DNA of 39,979 bases, from assembly GCA_027575765.1 (NCBI GenBank), contig JANBPT010000375.1, positions 1 through 39,979 of the forward strand, read 5' to 3'. The notes beneath the pieces are model-generated. The model had not been told where the DNA came from. It was given only the letters and a program-made list of their open reading frames with translations, and did no database searches. This DNA comes from Tieghemiomyces parasiticus. Its lineage: Eukaryota; Kickxellomycota; Dimargaritomycetes; Dimargaritales; Dimargaritaceae. Both the position numbers and the translations under genes were made by a program. Shown here piece after piece: positions 17,077-26,515 of the stretch; positions within the stretch are counted from its first letter, which is position 1, and every line of letters starts with the position of its first letter.

Positions 17077-20000
17077 ATGCGTCCTACCACCCCACAAGTC
17101 TTATCCGATACGGATACGATCACGGCGGATCGGGGTTCGGTGTGTCCCGTGTCCCAAACATCTAGTGTTGGAGGTGCGGGAAAATGTCCCTTCAGCGACG
17201 GTCGGCCGACGTCTGGTCCAGCGGTGCTCGTTGTGGTGCCACCAGGTGGCCAGGCCAGCACGGAAGGCAAGATTATCGCAACCGCGGATGTCTCTGACCT
17301 CGACACTTTCATCACCCATGTGCAGGACGCGTTCGGCCTCTTGGGTGCCTCCAGTCTGACCTTCACTAACGAACGAGGCCTGTCTCTCGACACATGGGAC
17401 GCCGTGCGCACAGCGTTTGTGGTCCACATTTGCCCCGATACCGTTCGCCGCCAAGTCCCCGGTCCCACACCGTACCCTCTGGTAGGCAATATTGATGTGT
17501 TTCTGACTGACCCGGTCCAGGCCGAGTACGACCTCCTCCGAAAGTACAACCACCTCGTGCAGATCACCGTCCTCGGAAAACGGGTCATCCTAACTAGCGA
17601 CCCGGACATGGCCCTCCTGTTTCTCAAAGAGGGTGAGTGGTTTGGCAAACGGGTCGAGTATCCCTTAGCTGAGCTCGCGGCAGTGGGTGGCAACGGCCTG
17701 TTTACCAGCAACACCGAGACTGAACACTGGCGTCTAGCCCACAAGCTACTCATGCCGGCCTTCTCCGCCAGCGCCATGCGGCACTACATTGGCCAAATGA
17801 CGGAGTTGACCTGCGCCGCCCTCCACGTCTTCGATTCATTCGCCTCCAACGGACAGCCAGTGGACCTATTAATGTGGACCACCAATATTGCCCTCGAGAC
17901 CATCGCCCGGATCGGCTTCGGCTACGACTTCGACTTACTCAACGCGGGCCAGGTCACCAAGCACCCCTTCGTCGAGGCCATCTACTTTACCCTGAACGAG
18001 GTGTTTAATCGGATGGTCTACACCCCATGCTATAAGTATCTCCCCCTCCCTCGCAAATACCAATTTGACGCCCAGATGGACCTCATCACTGGTACTGTTG
18101 ATGGGATCATCCGCGAGCGCCGTCGGCATCCGGAGGACCACGCCGATAAAATGGACCTGCTAAAGTTTATGCTCCACGCTCATGAGGTCGACGACCAAGG
18201 CCAGCCGCGGTACCTTGACGATGTCAATATTCGCGACCAGGTCGTCACGTTCTTGATTGCCGGCCATGAGACCACCAGCGCCACGCTCACCTGGTGTCTC
18301 TACCTCCTCGACCAGCACCCGGAGGTCCTTCGCCGGGTTCGCGCCGAGATTGACGCCGCCGACCTCCCAGATGCGGCCAGCGCGGTCCCGCCCACGGGTG
18401 CCCAACTCGCCAAGCTGACCTACCTTACCCAGGTCATTCGCGAAACCCTCCGTCTCTACCCACCACTCTTCCTCCACCTTCGCCAAGCCCGTCAGGATAC
18501 CGTCTTACCCGGTGGCTACGAATGTCCTGCCGGCACGTCTTGCCAAGTCAACGCCTTCGCCCTCCATCGGCATCCAGACCACTGGGGACCCGATCCCGAG
18601 GCGTTTAACCCCGATCATTTCCTGCCGGCTGCCATGGCCGCCCGGCACCCAGGCGCCTATCTCCCGTTTTCCTCGGGGGTCCGCGGGTGTATCGGGATGC
18701 AGTTTGCCATGCAGGAGATGAAGATCGTACTGGCTTATCTGTTGCGGCGGTTTGATATCCGTATGTGTCCGGGCGACCTTCCTGGGACATGGGATAAAAG
18801 GAGTTCGACGCTAAGACCCGAACAGCTGCGGGCCACCGTGCACCTCCGTGATCAGGGTTGCATGACAGCGACCAATGAGGAAGGGCACAACGGAGAAAGA
18901 GCCACTGGTCCGCTACCAGCACCACCGTCTCCGGCATTAACAACGGACTATATCACCACACAGTCTCCGCAGTATCTGGCCGCCCAACTTCGCACCCGGC
19001 TCTCTGACACCCCTGAACCCGCTGCGGCGCTGCCGGCCTTCACTCTCGTGTACGGCTCCAATATGGGTCAAAGCGAGGAGTACGCCCGCCAGTTGGCCAC
19101 TCAGCTCCGCTACCTCGGGTGTCCCGTTCAATCACCCTTGCCGTTTGATACGTGGTTGGAGGACCCGGCCACGTTTGAGCCTTCTACTGGTGACGGTTCT
19201 ACCCCTCGCGTGCCGGTGCCGTGCAGCTCACGCTCTGATCACCACTACGTTCTGTTTATCACCAGCACGTACAACGGCTTCGCGCCCGACAACGCCGTCA
19301 GATTCCAGGCTTTCCTTAAGCGTCACGATACGCCAGAGGTGAACGCGGCAGACGAAAACCACTGGCTGCGGCCATGGCACCGTATGCGCTATGCGGTGTT
19401 CGGCTGCGGAAACAGCCAATGGCTCACATTCCAGGCCTTCCCGACCCTCGTCGACCGTGTTCTGGCTGGTCCATCATTGGGTGCCGTCCAGATCTTCCCC
19501 GCCGGTCGCTGCGATTCTGACACGGAGGATACTGACCAGGTGTTTGTCGAGTGGTCTACTGAGCTAGTGAGCCAGATCTTTATGGATCTCGGGGTGACCC
19601 CCGCGCTTCTGGCTGTGGCTAATTCCGAGGCCACCGGTAAGGATAGTGGATCAGCGGCCGGGTTGACCGCGCTGAAAGGTGCCGGGCTTACGACGGCACT
19701 GGGCCTGGCATGGGATAGTGACGACACCAGTGCTCCTGCACCCGGGTTGGTGGACTGGACCCAACGGGGATACGTCCCGGCCCGCCTGACTGCCAGCCGG
19801 GAACTCCGTGGTCAGCTCCTGAGCGATCGATCCGCTCGCCACATTGAGTTACGCCTCGCGGGCCACGTTCCGTGCCGCGCGGGCGACCACCTCGAAGTCC
19901 TGCCGCAAAACCCTCCAGCACTCGTCGCGAGCGTGGCTGAGGCCCTCGGTTTAGCTCTCGACCGCAGCTATACATTGGACTGCACCGTTCCGCAAGCTGG

Positions 20001-21225
20001 ACCACACTGGGCCGATGTTCCCCGTCGCGCCCTCCTCCGCGCGGTGCCCGCGCGCGGAACCGTGGGCCAGGTTCTCACGGCCTACGCCGATCTGCTGGCG
20101 GCCCCACCCAAAGACCTCATGCAAGCCATTTCCCGGGCGTTGGTGAACGGCGGGGCCGCGGTGGCTACCACCGGGGTTAGTCTGGTGACTGCAAACCACC
20201 ACACGATCAAGACAGATAGTCGGGACTTGCTGGAACGATACCGTACCACCGCGGAGCTCTTGATCGCCGTAGGACCACGACTGCGCAATACGAATGGCGT
20301 TGGTACTGGCGGACTGGTATGGGCCGACTGGCTACTCTGGCTGCCGGCCTTGGTCCCTCGACAATACTCTATCGCCAACCACCCCATTGTTCCTGTCAAC
20401 CGTGAGGATGGGCCAACCAGCGTCACGACCGACCTTCATCTGACCGTTACCGTGGTCAATGATACCTACCAGGACCAGCGCTATCCAGGGTTGGCCTCCG
20501 ACTATCTCGCTCGCACAACCGTTGCCGGTCCAACTGACATGGTTGAGAACCCGGTCTGGGTCCGGATCCAGCCCGCAACCGCAACCCATTTCCGCCTCCC
20601 GGAGGAACCTAGTCCGTCCGCCGCTATGGTGGGTACGGTGGCCCCGCCCGTCATCATGATCGGTGCCGGTTCGGGCATCGCTCCCTTTCGCGGGTTTCTC
20701 CAGCAACGAGCGGCCGAACGCCTGTCGTCACCTCGTCCACATTCATCTCGTGTATGTCTTCTCTACTTTGGCTGTCAGCACCCAACTGAGGATTTCTATT
20801 ACCAAGATGAGCTCCTGTCGCACTACCGATCAGGTGCGTTGAGCCGGTTGGCTGTGTCATTTTCGCGATGCGCTGGATCCACGGCAGGCGAAGTGGGCGG
20901 AAGCTATCCAAACATTTTGGCGACGTGGGAGGATACCCTGACCCAGGGTGACGCAGATCGGTGCTGTGGCGTCCGTTGGTCCTACGGTGCCTACATCCAA
21001 AAAGCCCTTCACGATGATGCCGTGGTTCTCTGGCAGTTGCTCCGTGAAGAGGGTGCTCACCTATACGTGTGCGGGTCTACTGGTCTCGATACTGGAGTCT
21101 GGGCGGCCCTCCTACAGATTGTTGAGGACCAGAGTGGGGGTATAATGGACCGTGCGGCTGCCGAGGCCTATCTGACCGAACTGAGCACGCAGGGCCGCTA
21201 CCACCGTGATGTGTGGCGGGCGTAG
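17077..21225 (+). CDS. Self-sufficient cytochrome P450-NADPH reductase fusion (CYP505/P450foxy type)
   Basis: A single-exon protein of 1382 residues. The P450 domain starts at PGPTPYPLVGN (128-138). It has the I-helix AGHETTSA (395-402), ExxR as ETLR (456-459) and the heme loop FSSGVRGCIG (531-540) with Cys538 as ligand. After a Pro/Ala-rich linker (about 610-655), the FMN domain opens with YGSNMG (659-664). The FAD part has RQYS (1095-1098); the NADPH part has GAGSGIAPFRG (1196-1206) and a late YVCGSTG. Relatives (bacterial P450BM3, Fusarium P450foxy) hydroxylate fatty acids near the omega end using NADPH; the substrate here is inferred. There is no N-terminal membrane anchor, so it is probably soluble. 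Unusual is a 127-residue N-terminus containing three Cys-Pro pairs (C23, C37, C119) and a 70-residue segment of unknown fold. An upstream exon cannot be excluded, because CCATAG precedes the ATG in frame. Confidence 0.96.
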   Translation: MRPTTPQVLSDTDTITADRGSVCPVSQTSSVGGAGKCPFSDGRPTSGPAVLVVVPPGGQASTEGKIIATADVSDLDTFITHVQDAFGLLGASSLTFTNERGLSLDTWDAVRTAFVVHICPDTVRRQVPGPTPYPLVGNIDVFLTDPVQAEYDLLRKYNHLVQITVLGKRVILTSDPDMALLFLKEGEWFGKRVEYPLAELAAVGGNGLFTSNTETEHWRLAHKLLMPAFSASAMRHYIGQMTELTCAALHVFDSFASNGQPVDLLMWTTNIALETIARIGFGYDFDLLNAGQVTKHPFVEAIYFTLNEVFNRMVYTPCYKYLPLPRKYQFDAQMDLITGTVDGIIRERRRHPEDHADKMDLLKFMLHAHEVDDQGQPRYLDDVNIRDQVVTFLIAGHETTSATLTWCLYLLDQHPEVLRRVRAEIDAADLPDAASAVPPTGAQLAKLTYLTQVIRETLRLYPPLFLHLRQARQDTVLPGGYECPAGTSCQVNAFALHRHPDHWGPDPEAFNPDHFLPAAMAARHPGAYLPFSSGVRGCIGMQFAMQEMKIVLAYLLRRFDIRMCPGDLPGTWDKRSSTLRPEQLRATVHLRDQGCMTATNEEGHNGERATGPLPAPPSPALTTDYITTQSPQYLAAQLRTRLSDTPEPAAALPAFTLVYGSNMGQSEEYARQLATQLRYLGCPVQSPLPFDTWLEDPATFEPSTGDGSTPRVPVPCSSRSDHHYVLFITSTYNGFAPDNAVRFQAFLKRHDTPEVNAADENHWLRPWHRMRYAVFGCGNSQWLTFQAFPTLVDRVLAGPSLGAVQIFPAGRCDSDTEDTDQVFVEWSTELVSQIFMDLGVTPALLAVANSEATGKDSGSAAGLTALKGAGLTTALGLAWDSDDTSAPAPGLVDWTQRGYVPARLTASRELRGQLLSDRSARHIELRLAGHVPCRAGDHLEVLPQNPPALVASVAEALGLALDRSYTLDCTVPQAGPHWADVPRRALLRAVPARGTVGQVLTAYADLLAAPPKDLMQAISRALVNGGAAVATTGVSLVTANHHTIKTDSRDLLERYRTTAELLIAVGPRLRNTNGVGTGGLVWADWLLWLPALVPRQYSIANHPIVPVNREDGPTSVTTDLHLTVTVVNDTYQDQRYPGLASDYLARTTVAGPTDMVENPVWVRIQPATATHFRLPEEPSPSAAMVGTVAPPVIMIGAGSGIAPFRGFLQQRAAERLSSPRPHSSRVCLLYFGCQHPTEDFYYQDELLSHYRSGALSRLAVSFSRCAGSTAGEVGGSYPNILATWEDTLTQGDADRCCGVRWSYGAYIQKALHDDAVVLWQLLREEGAHLYVCGSTGLDTGVWAALLQIVEDQSGGIMDRAAAEAYLTELSTQGRYHRDVWRA

Positions 21226-21329
21226 TCGAGGTGGGCATGTTGTAACATTATACTCTATAAATGATATATACATACGACTCATTTGCTTTGCTTCAACAAT
21301 ACGTTCATGTCTACACCGGTGAAGCCGGT

Positions 21330-21335
21330 ATTAAA
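21330..21335 (+). terminator. Candidate poly(A) signal ATTAAA of the P450 gene
   Basis: ATTAAA 105 nt past the P450 stop, followed by an AT dinucleotide run (about 21344-21358). The intergenic gap to the convergent subunit-e gene is 330 bp, and nothing else is seen in it. Confidence 0.3.
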
Positions 21336-21555
21336 TATATACGAATATATATATATATCCACGCTGCCTTCGGAGTAGACTTTTAATGTGGTTGTCTTAC
21401 ATAAAGAAGTGGTTCCACCATGCTTTCAAGTAGAACCCGAATTCCTGGGAACATGAGGTCAGAGAATATACCTCTACCGGTAGCAGGGAAAAAAAGCGAT
21501 AAAAGAATGGAGGGGAAGTAGAGGTAGGGGACACGCAACAACGCACCGTATTCAC

Positions 21556-22266
21556 TTAGGCCTTGGCCGAGGAATCCACGCTGAGCAGGTACTTCTCTAG
21601 ATCGAACTGCGGATTCTCGGGGTCGGTGATGACTGTCAGGTTGAAGAACGAAATGAAACAAAATAGATAGCAAATTAGGGACCGGGTTAGAAAAATGCAC
21701 TTGATTATGCACCTGACTGCGGATAAAAGCGGTATACTCCGGGGCCTTGGACCAGAATCTCTTAGTTGCTACAGTTTACCACAACCTACCTGACGAACTA
21801 GACTGGGCGGCCTTGAGGGAAGCATACTCGGCCTTCGCCCGGGCAATGAGTTCCTCCTTGTGCCGGTACTCCTCACGCTGAATCTGCTGCTCCTTCTTCT
21901 TGTGAAGGGCGTTGTTGTGAGTGAAGCCGTATGTGACACCCAGGGTCAGGGCGCCCCAGCGAAGGTACTATGCGCGGTCAAAAAGAATAGGTAGGAAAGG
22001 CGAAGTTGGTAGGGTGACGTTGGCGATCAATACGGGGTACCGGAAGGGAGGCTACTGGTAGAAGGTGATAGGAAGTAGTTTGATGGGTGGCTTGGAACCC
22101 TTCTAGAGAAATAAGCTGATCCTCGTATAGTTCGTTGGACGATGAAGCGGTGGGAATTTCAGGTGCATGACGACGTGGCCATACCACGATCGCCCGCGAA
22201 TTTAGAATTCCTACAGGGTCAGGTCGACCCGAGTGGGCTACTCACCTTGACGAGAGGAGTGGCCAT
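21556..22266 (-). CDS. ATP21: Mitochondrial ATP synthase subunit e
   Basis: A small inner-membrane subunit of F1Fo-ATP synthase that helps complexes dimerise at the cristae rim. Three exons were assembled by eye: 22246-22266 (seven codons), 21790-21967 and 21556-21632. The introns (278 and 157 nt) have GTGAGT and GTAGGT donors and TAG and CAG acceptors, and all phases agree. The product is 91 residues. A hydrophobic N-terminal helix contains RWGALTLGVTYG, including the GxxxG motif (GVTYG) used for dimerisation. A Lys/Glu-rich coiled-coil-like helix (about 29-58) follows, then an acidic tail ending near DLEKYLLSVDSSAKA. Yeast Tim11/Atp21 is 96 residues. It converges with the P450 gene. A TCACGTGA box lies 437 bp upstream. 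Confidence 0.88.
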
Positions 22267-23237
22267 GGCGGATTATAGAACCGGAGAACAGGGATAAGGT
22301 ACGGTTGAAATGGGGGAACTGTAACACTGGTACGGTTAAGGGAACTGGAGTGGGTTGGGGAAAGTGAATGTTCAGGGACGGACCGTGATATGCTGCAAGC
22401 GGATACGCGTTGACGATCTACAAGGAATGTAATGGAGTAGCCTGTGGAGACAAATCAGGAGGCCATCACTGGTTGGACGAGTCGACTGTGTCAGCCCTCC
22501 CCTCTTTCTTGCTTGGTTGCTCAGCACGAGGTACACCCTGGTTGGGATCCGTAGACCGCTTGACGATCCGCTCCGCATGCCTTCCAGTAGTCGGCCTCTC
22601 AAGTGGGGATGGCAATCCGCCCACTCTGGCAGGAAGGCTGAGAGCCTCCCCCTCCCCACCCTCCCTTCGAAAGGGGCTTCCGTTGTGCGGTGGGTTAATT
22701 TATCACGTGATCGGTATGGTATCACAAGAGCTAATGTACCGGCCCCTCTAAGCCTGGGCAAGGCTGAGTAGAGATTATCCCGCCCGATCGGTGCAGTAGT
22801 CGCCAATTGCTGGTTACAACCCATAGACCATGGCAGCCTTCGTTCGTTATGACTTTAATAGGCTTGTAATTATATCGCCAGCCAGGTCACTCTGCTTCAT
22901 TCAACTATCGTAAATCAGTGTTTAGTGTCAACAGCGCTAAAACAGGCCGTCACTTCAAATCAATGGAAGCAAAAACGAAAGAAAAAAAGTCAGGCAACGA
23001 TGCGTAGCATTTAACAGGTAGTGGAGTACATACACAGGGTGGAATCACTAGTGGGGCAGACTGTGCGCGTGATAAGAGAGAAAGTAAGGATGATGAGTAA
23101 GCGAACTAGAGGAGGGAGTAACCACATAAAAGGCGGGGGAAGAAGCGACAGGAGCTGAGTACGAACCCCCCAGAATTGACGGAGGGGATCTTGGGCCGCG
23201 TACGTAGGCGTGGTCAAGACGTCGCGTTCATGGACGA
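22267..23237. other. Intergenic region 5' of subunit e, 3' of GLC8
   Basis: About 970 bp with no supported gene. It carries the TCACGTGA box (22703-22710) and an AT-richer right half that probably holds the GLC8 3' UTR. The minus-strand frame 22372-22824 has no recognisable protein features. Confidence 0.45.
22703..22710. promoter_or_regulatory. TCACGTGA palindromic E-box upstream of ATP synthase subunit e
   Basis: A perfect octamer, extended to ATCACGTGAT (702-711 of this kilobase). It is 437 bp upstream of the subunit-e start. In yeasts, Cbf1-type sites of this form occur in promoters of respiratory and sulfur-metabolism genes. Confidence 0.3.
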
Positions 23238-24292
23238 TTATAAGGTACGTTGCGCCGCTTTGTTAGCGTTGCCGTTGGCCGGGCGGGGTACGGCCTGCGG
23301 GGTGCGGACACGAAAATCTGAAGTATGGTTGTTTAGCAGGTTATCGTCCCCCTCGTCGTCCTCTTCGTTGTCATCGTCGTCGTCGTCATCGTCATTGTTG
23401 CCATCGTCGTCGTCCTCGACGTCTTCCATGTCACTCGGCCGCACGAAGGCCTCCTTCATGTTGTAGTGGTTAGAGCGGAGCTTGAGAAACCGGCGATGCT
23501 TAGCTTTGTCTACGTGGATGGAGGAGGTTAGCAATTCGAAGCGCAGGGTTAGCCATAGTTCGCTTTGCGCGTCACAAGACATGGGAGGCGTGGCCTGCAG
23601 GGGTGCGATATAGCTGGGCAGCCTACCTTCTTCGGTAACGGGTTCTTCGTCTTCCTCCCACTCTGAACCGGAGCTGATGTGGACCCGGTGGTGGCTAGGC
23701 GAGGATTTGGGAGACTTGTGGGGCGAGTGGGACAGCGTCATTTCTATGAAAGCGGGAGGGGGGACAAAGGGAGGGGAGGGTTGGGGCTTTGCGTTGGACG
23801 TCGGGTCGGGCGATGAACAGTAGTTGTAGTAGCTAGAGCACCGCTGGATAGTGCGTTTCGCCTGCGTCGGCTTACCTTCCATATCATCGCCAATGTCGTC
23901 CTCAGGGTTAGAGTAGACGTAAGGGGTTTTGGGCTCATCGATTTTCATTTTGGCGTCCTTCTGGGCCTCTGTCAGCAGAAGACTGTCCTCGTCCCACTTG
24001 AGGCTGGTAGGGTTGGGATTAGCCGTGGGTCCAGCGGGGTAGCGAAGTGTCGTAAGGGGGTTGAAAAACAGGGGGGTTGGTATGGTGGTGGCCCTGGAGG
24101 CCAGTGCGAGCCCGCCGGAGGGCCAAACCCAACTCCGAACGGGCAGTGGCCTGACGACTGGTTGTGGTATACGGCGGTACGAGGGCCCCGCCGCAGCCAT
24201 GGTTCACTATCTGATGATGAGTGCTGGGGTACCTACCGGTTACATTTCTCTTGCTGGGAGGGAGACCCCTTCTTCAGTATGCCCTTCGGCAT
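23238..24292 (-). CDS. GLC8: Protein phosphatase 1 regulatory inhibitor-2 (Glc8 homologue)
   Basis: An intrinsically disordered regulator of the PP1 catalytic subunit. Four exons were reconstructed: 24237-24292, 23876-24003, 23627-23743 and 23238-23509, with matching phases (introns 233, 132 and 117 nt). The last intron has a clear CTAAC branch-like site. The product is about 190 residues, against 205 in human inhibitor-2. The N-terminus MPKGILKK carries the KGILK PP1-docking motif. Exon 2 gives [20 protein letters not shown] and then IDEPKTPY, the conserved KWDE and phosphorylatable DEPKTPY. Exon 4 has [15 protein letters not shown], the RKxHYNE-type helix that inserts at the PP1 active site. 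It ends in a very acidic run encoded by a GAC/GAT-rich microsatellite. The exon-2 acceptor (CCAG at 24004-24007) was chosen because it gives RLKWDE as in other fungi; two upstream acceptors are also in phase. Confidence 0.88.
23340..23430 (-). repeat. Asp/Glu-coding trinucleotide tract in GLC8
   Basis: The antisense of repeated GAT/GAC/GAG codons encodes an almost uninterrupted acidic run in the last exon of GLC8. It is slippage-prone, so its length may vary among strains. Confidence 0.6.
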
Positions 24293-25128
24293 GGTATGGT
24301 AAGTGGGATTGCGAGGGGGGAAGCTTAGAAAGGGGCTGATGGGAACAAATGACGATCGGGAGCTGTTTAAAAGCGGCAATTAGAAGAGTCGAGGTGCGGC
24401 GGAGGCAAGCGGGTGGGGTGCGAGTAAAAGGCTGGTGGAGCGCAGGATGCGTGCACGTAATGGGCGAGTCCAGGTGGGGGGGGGGTGGGCCAGGTGCCAC
24501 CGAAGGTAATGGAGGTGACGGGCTGATAGAGCGAGGGGATCGGGATGAGGTATTGCGGGAAGGGGACGAGGTTCTCCAGGTGTGGCAAGGGTAGGTTAAA
24601 AAGATTCAACCCGGCGACGAGGCGGGGGGTACGGCTTAGACAGGCACCAGTTACACCAGCTTGGCCCAACCCAGCCACACGCACACGCGGGGACTTGGGG
24701 CTGGAATGCGGCCGGTGGCACACGAGGAATAGGGCAAGTCAAGTGTTTGGCAGACCAAGCAGCGTTCATAATGATGGTCACGGCTGCCGCAGCCGCGTCC
24801 TGCCCCGGTTGACTTTAGGCTGGCTGCCTCCACAGTCGTCCGATCCATCAGCGCCTACCTGGTCACCATTGGGAGTCCTCGACAGGGGGCCCTGCGCCTC
24901 GCACTCTTGTCGGATGTGACCAGTCCCTCGCACAGGTCGCGGTGGCCCGAGGCCCACCTATGGTCACTTCCCAATCTCCCACATATGTTCGCAAGGAGTA
25001 AAGAGATTGTCACAAGGGCGGGTCTCCCTGTTTCATAACTGACAAGACAGATATTAGGCTGGCGGACAATACAGTGTATTGCATACCATGCAGTAGGGAT
25101 TACATCCTATTTACGCAGGATGTCGGGT

Positions 25129-25178
25129 GATATCCTAGCCAACGTATACCGGCGCACCCGCCCCGGTTGGCTGATATC
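25129..25178. repeat. Imperfect inverted repeat, 22-nt loop
   Basis: GATATCCTAGCCAAC (25129-25143) pairs with GTTGGCTGATATC (25166-25178): 13 paired positions with a 2-nt bulge, in non-coding DNA. Confidence 0.4.
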
Positions 25179-25988
25179 CTCAAGTCAACTCCGCCCCACC
25201 ATCCCTAGATCAGCTCACCGACCTCCAGCCTGATCACCTGTTAGATAACCTAAAGGGTGATCTCCCGAGGAGGGCACTTGATGGCCACGCCGTCGTTGTC
25301 TGCCCCCCTCATCACCCTACAAACATGACTCCTTGCCCAGTTGGGACTCCGCCATCAGCCGCGTGTACAAACAGTCGCCCCTCATTCGCCTTCCCAAACT
25401 GCACGCGCCCTGGCCACCAGCACAACACTGACCCCGCCATCCCCTGCAGTGGGGTCACCTACCACCTCATACCCACTCGCTCCACTCATTTCCACCTCAA
25501 CGTCACCATGGCTTCTGCAAACCGGGGAAGAGGAGGCATGCTTGGTTGCGTGGCCGACTAGGTAAGCCGAACGATGGCCAAATCCTCAAGCGAACTCGAT
25601 ACGCAGCACAGCTTGGGCGCAACCGAGTACCACGGAACAGGATGGCTGGGGTGGGGTACACCACGCAGCAAAAAGGGCTACGGAAGTCTACATGGCGTTG
25701 CGGGTAAAAAGAAGAAGAGTGAAAGGGAACCGCCGGGCGATTCACCCTAGGGATGTCTTTGGCCCACTTTGGTCGCACACAGATGGCGTTAAGATGAGTG
25801 GATTTCCAGGCCGCACGGAGTTCAGCAGGTCTACTAAAATGACGATACTAAGTGACTAGTGAAAGACCTGGAAGTGAATTATGTCCTAACATAACCGTCT
25901 ACATCACAGGGCTTACCTAAAGTTCAGATCACGACACCGACCGTCCACACCAAGGGCTGGCCATGCGTAACGACCCAACCGCCGACAA

Positions 25989-26021
25989 TACCCAACCCAC
26001 ACTAGGATGGTGGGCTGGGTA
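25989..26021. repeat. 12-bp inverted repeat with one mismatch, 9-nt loop
   Basis: TACCCAACCCAC (25989-26000) and GTGGGCTGGGTA (26010-26021) are reverse complements except for one A/C pair. It lies in gene-free sequence; purpose unknown. Confidence 0.45.
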
Positions 26022-26515
26022 GTATTTCGTCCACTCTGGGTTGTGGGGGGAGGGTTCCGTTTTTCCGCACAGCTGGTGTTGACGAGCGGGATACCGGCGA
26101 CTCTATAGCCCGCAGGACTGGTGTACCGTTTGCCAAAAAGTGTCTATACTTTAGGAAAGTGTGATATCTCAGGGGAGGCCTTTGAGAACGAAGATGTTAC
26201 TCCCTACTTTATAGCTTCCCACCACGACAAATTCGAGGCCTCAGACCTACGGTACGTGTCATTTATAAACCAATAAGGTTGGCCAGTGTCCAATGATTAC
26301 GGAATCATAGGTGCAACTGAAGAGCCAAGTAGTTAAGGCGCCTCATACAACTGCAGAAGTAGAAACCTGGTGCGAAGGAAACTAAATAAATACCGGAAAT
26401 TCTGTTTGAAGTGAAGAGTCACCTGTCGATTAGGAGCCATGGCTTGTGCACGCGCCCGTGATCGGAGCGGTAAATAATCACTACACGAAAAAGCACACTT
26501 CGATAATACGGATTA

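Larger units (their letters stand above)
24293..26515. other. 2.2-kb region without a supported gene
   Basis: The left part is the GLC8 promoter and leader, with a long G run (about 24478-24487, C run on the GLC8 strand). The rest has short scattered frames on both strands and no domain. Two imperfect hairpins are present (25129-25178 and 25989-26021). Confidence 0.4.

Noticed and set aside
21344..21358. AT dinucleotide run after the P450 gene as a possible element boundary
   Set aside because: Short, simple AT repeat typical of 3' regions; no terminal repeats or target duplications nearby.
24545..24919. 124-codon + strand frame in the gap upstream of GLC8
   Set aside because: No domain, signal or consistent composition, and competing frames on both strands cover the same DNA.
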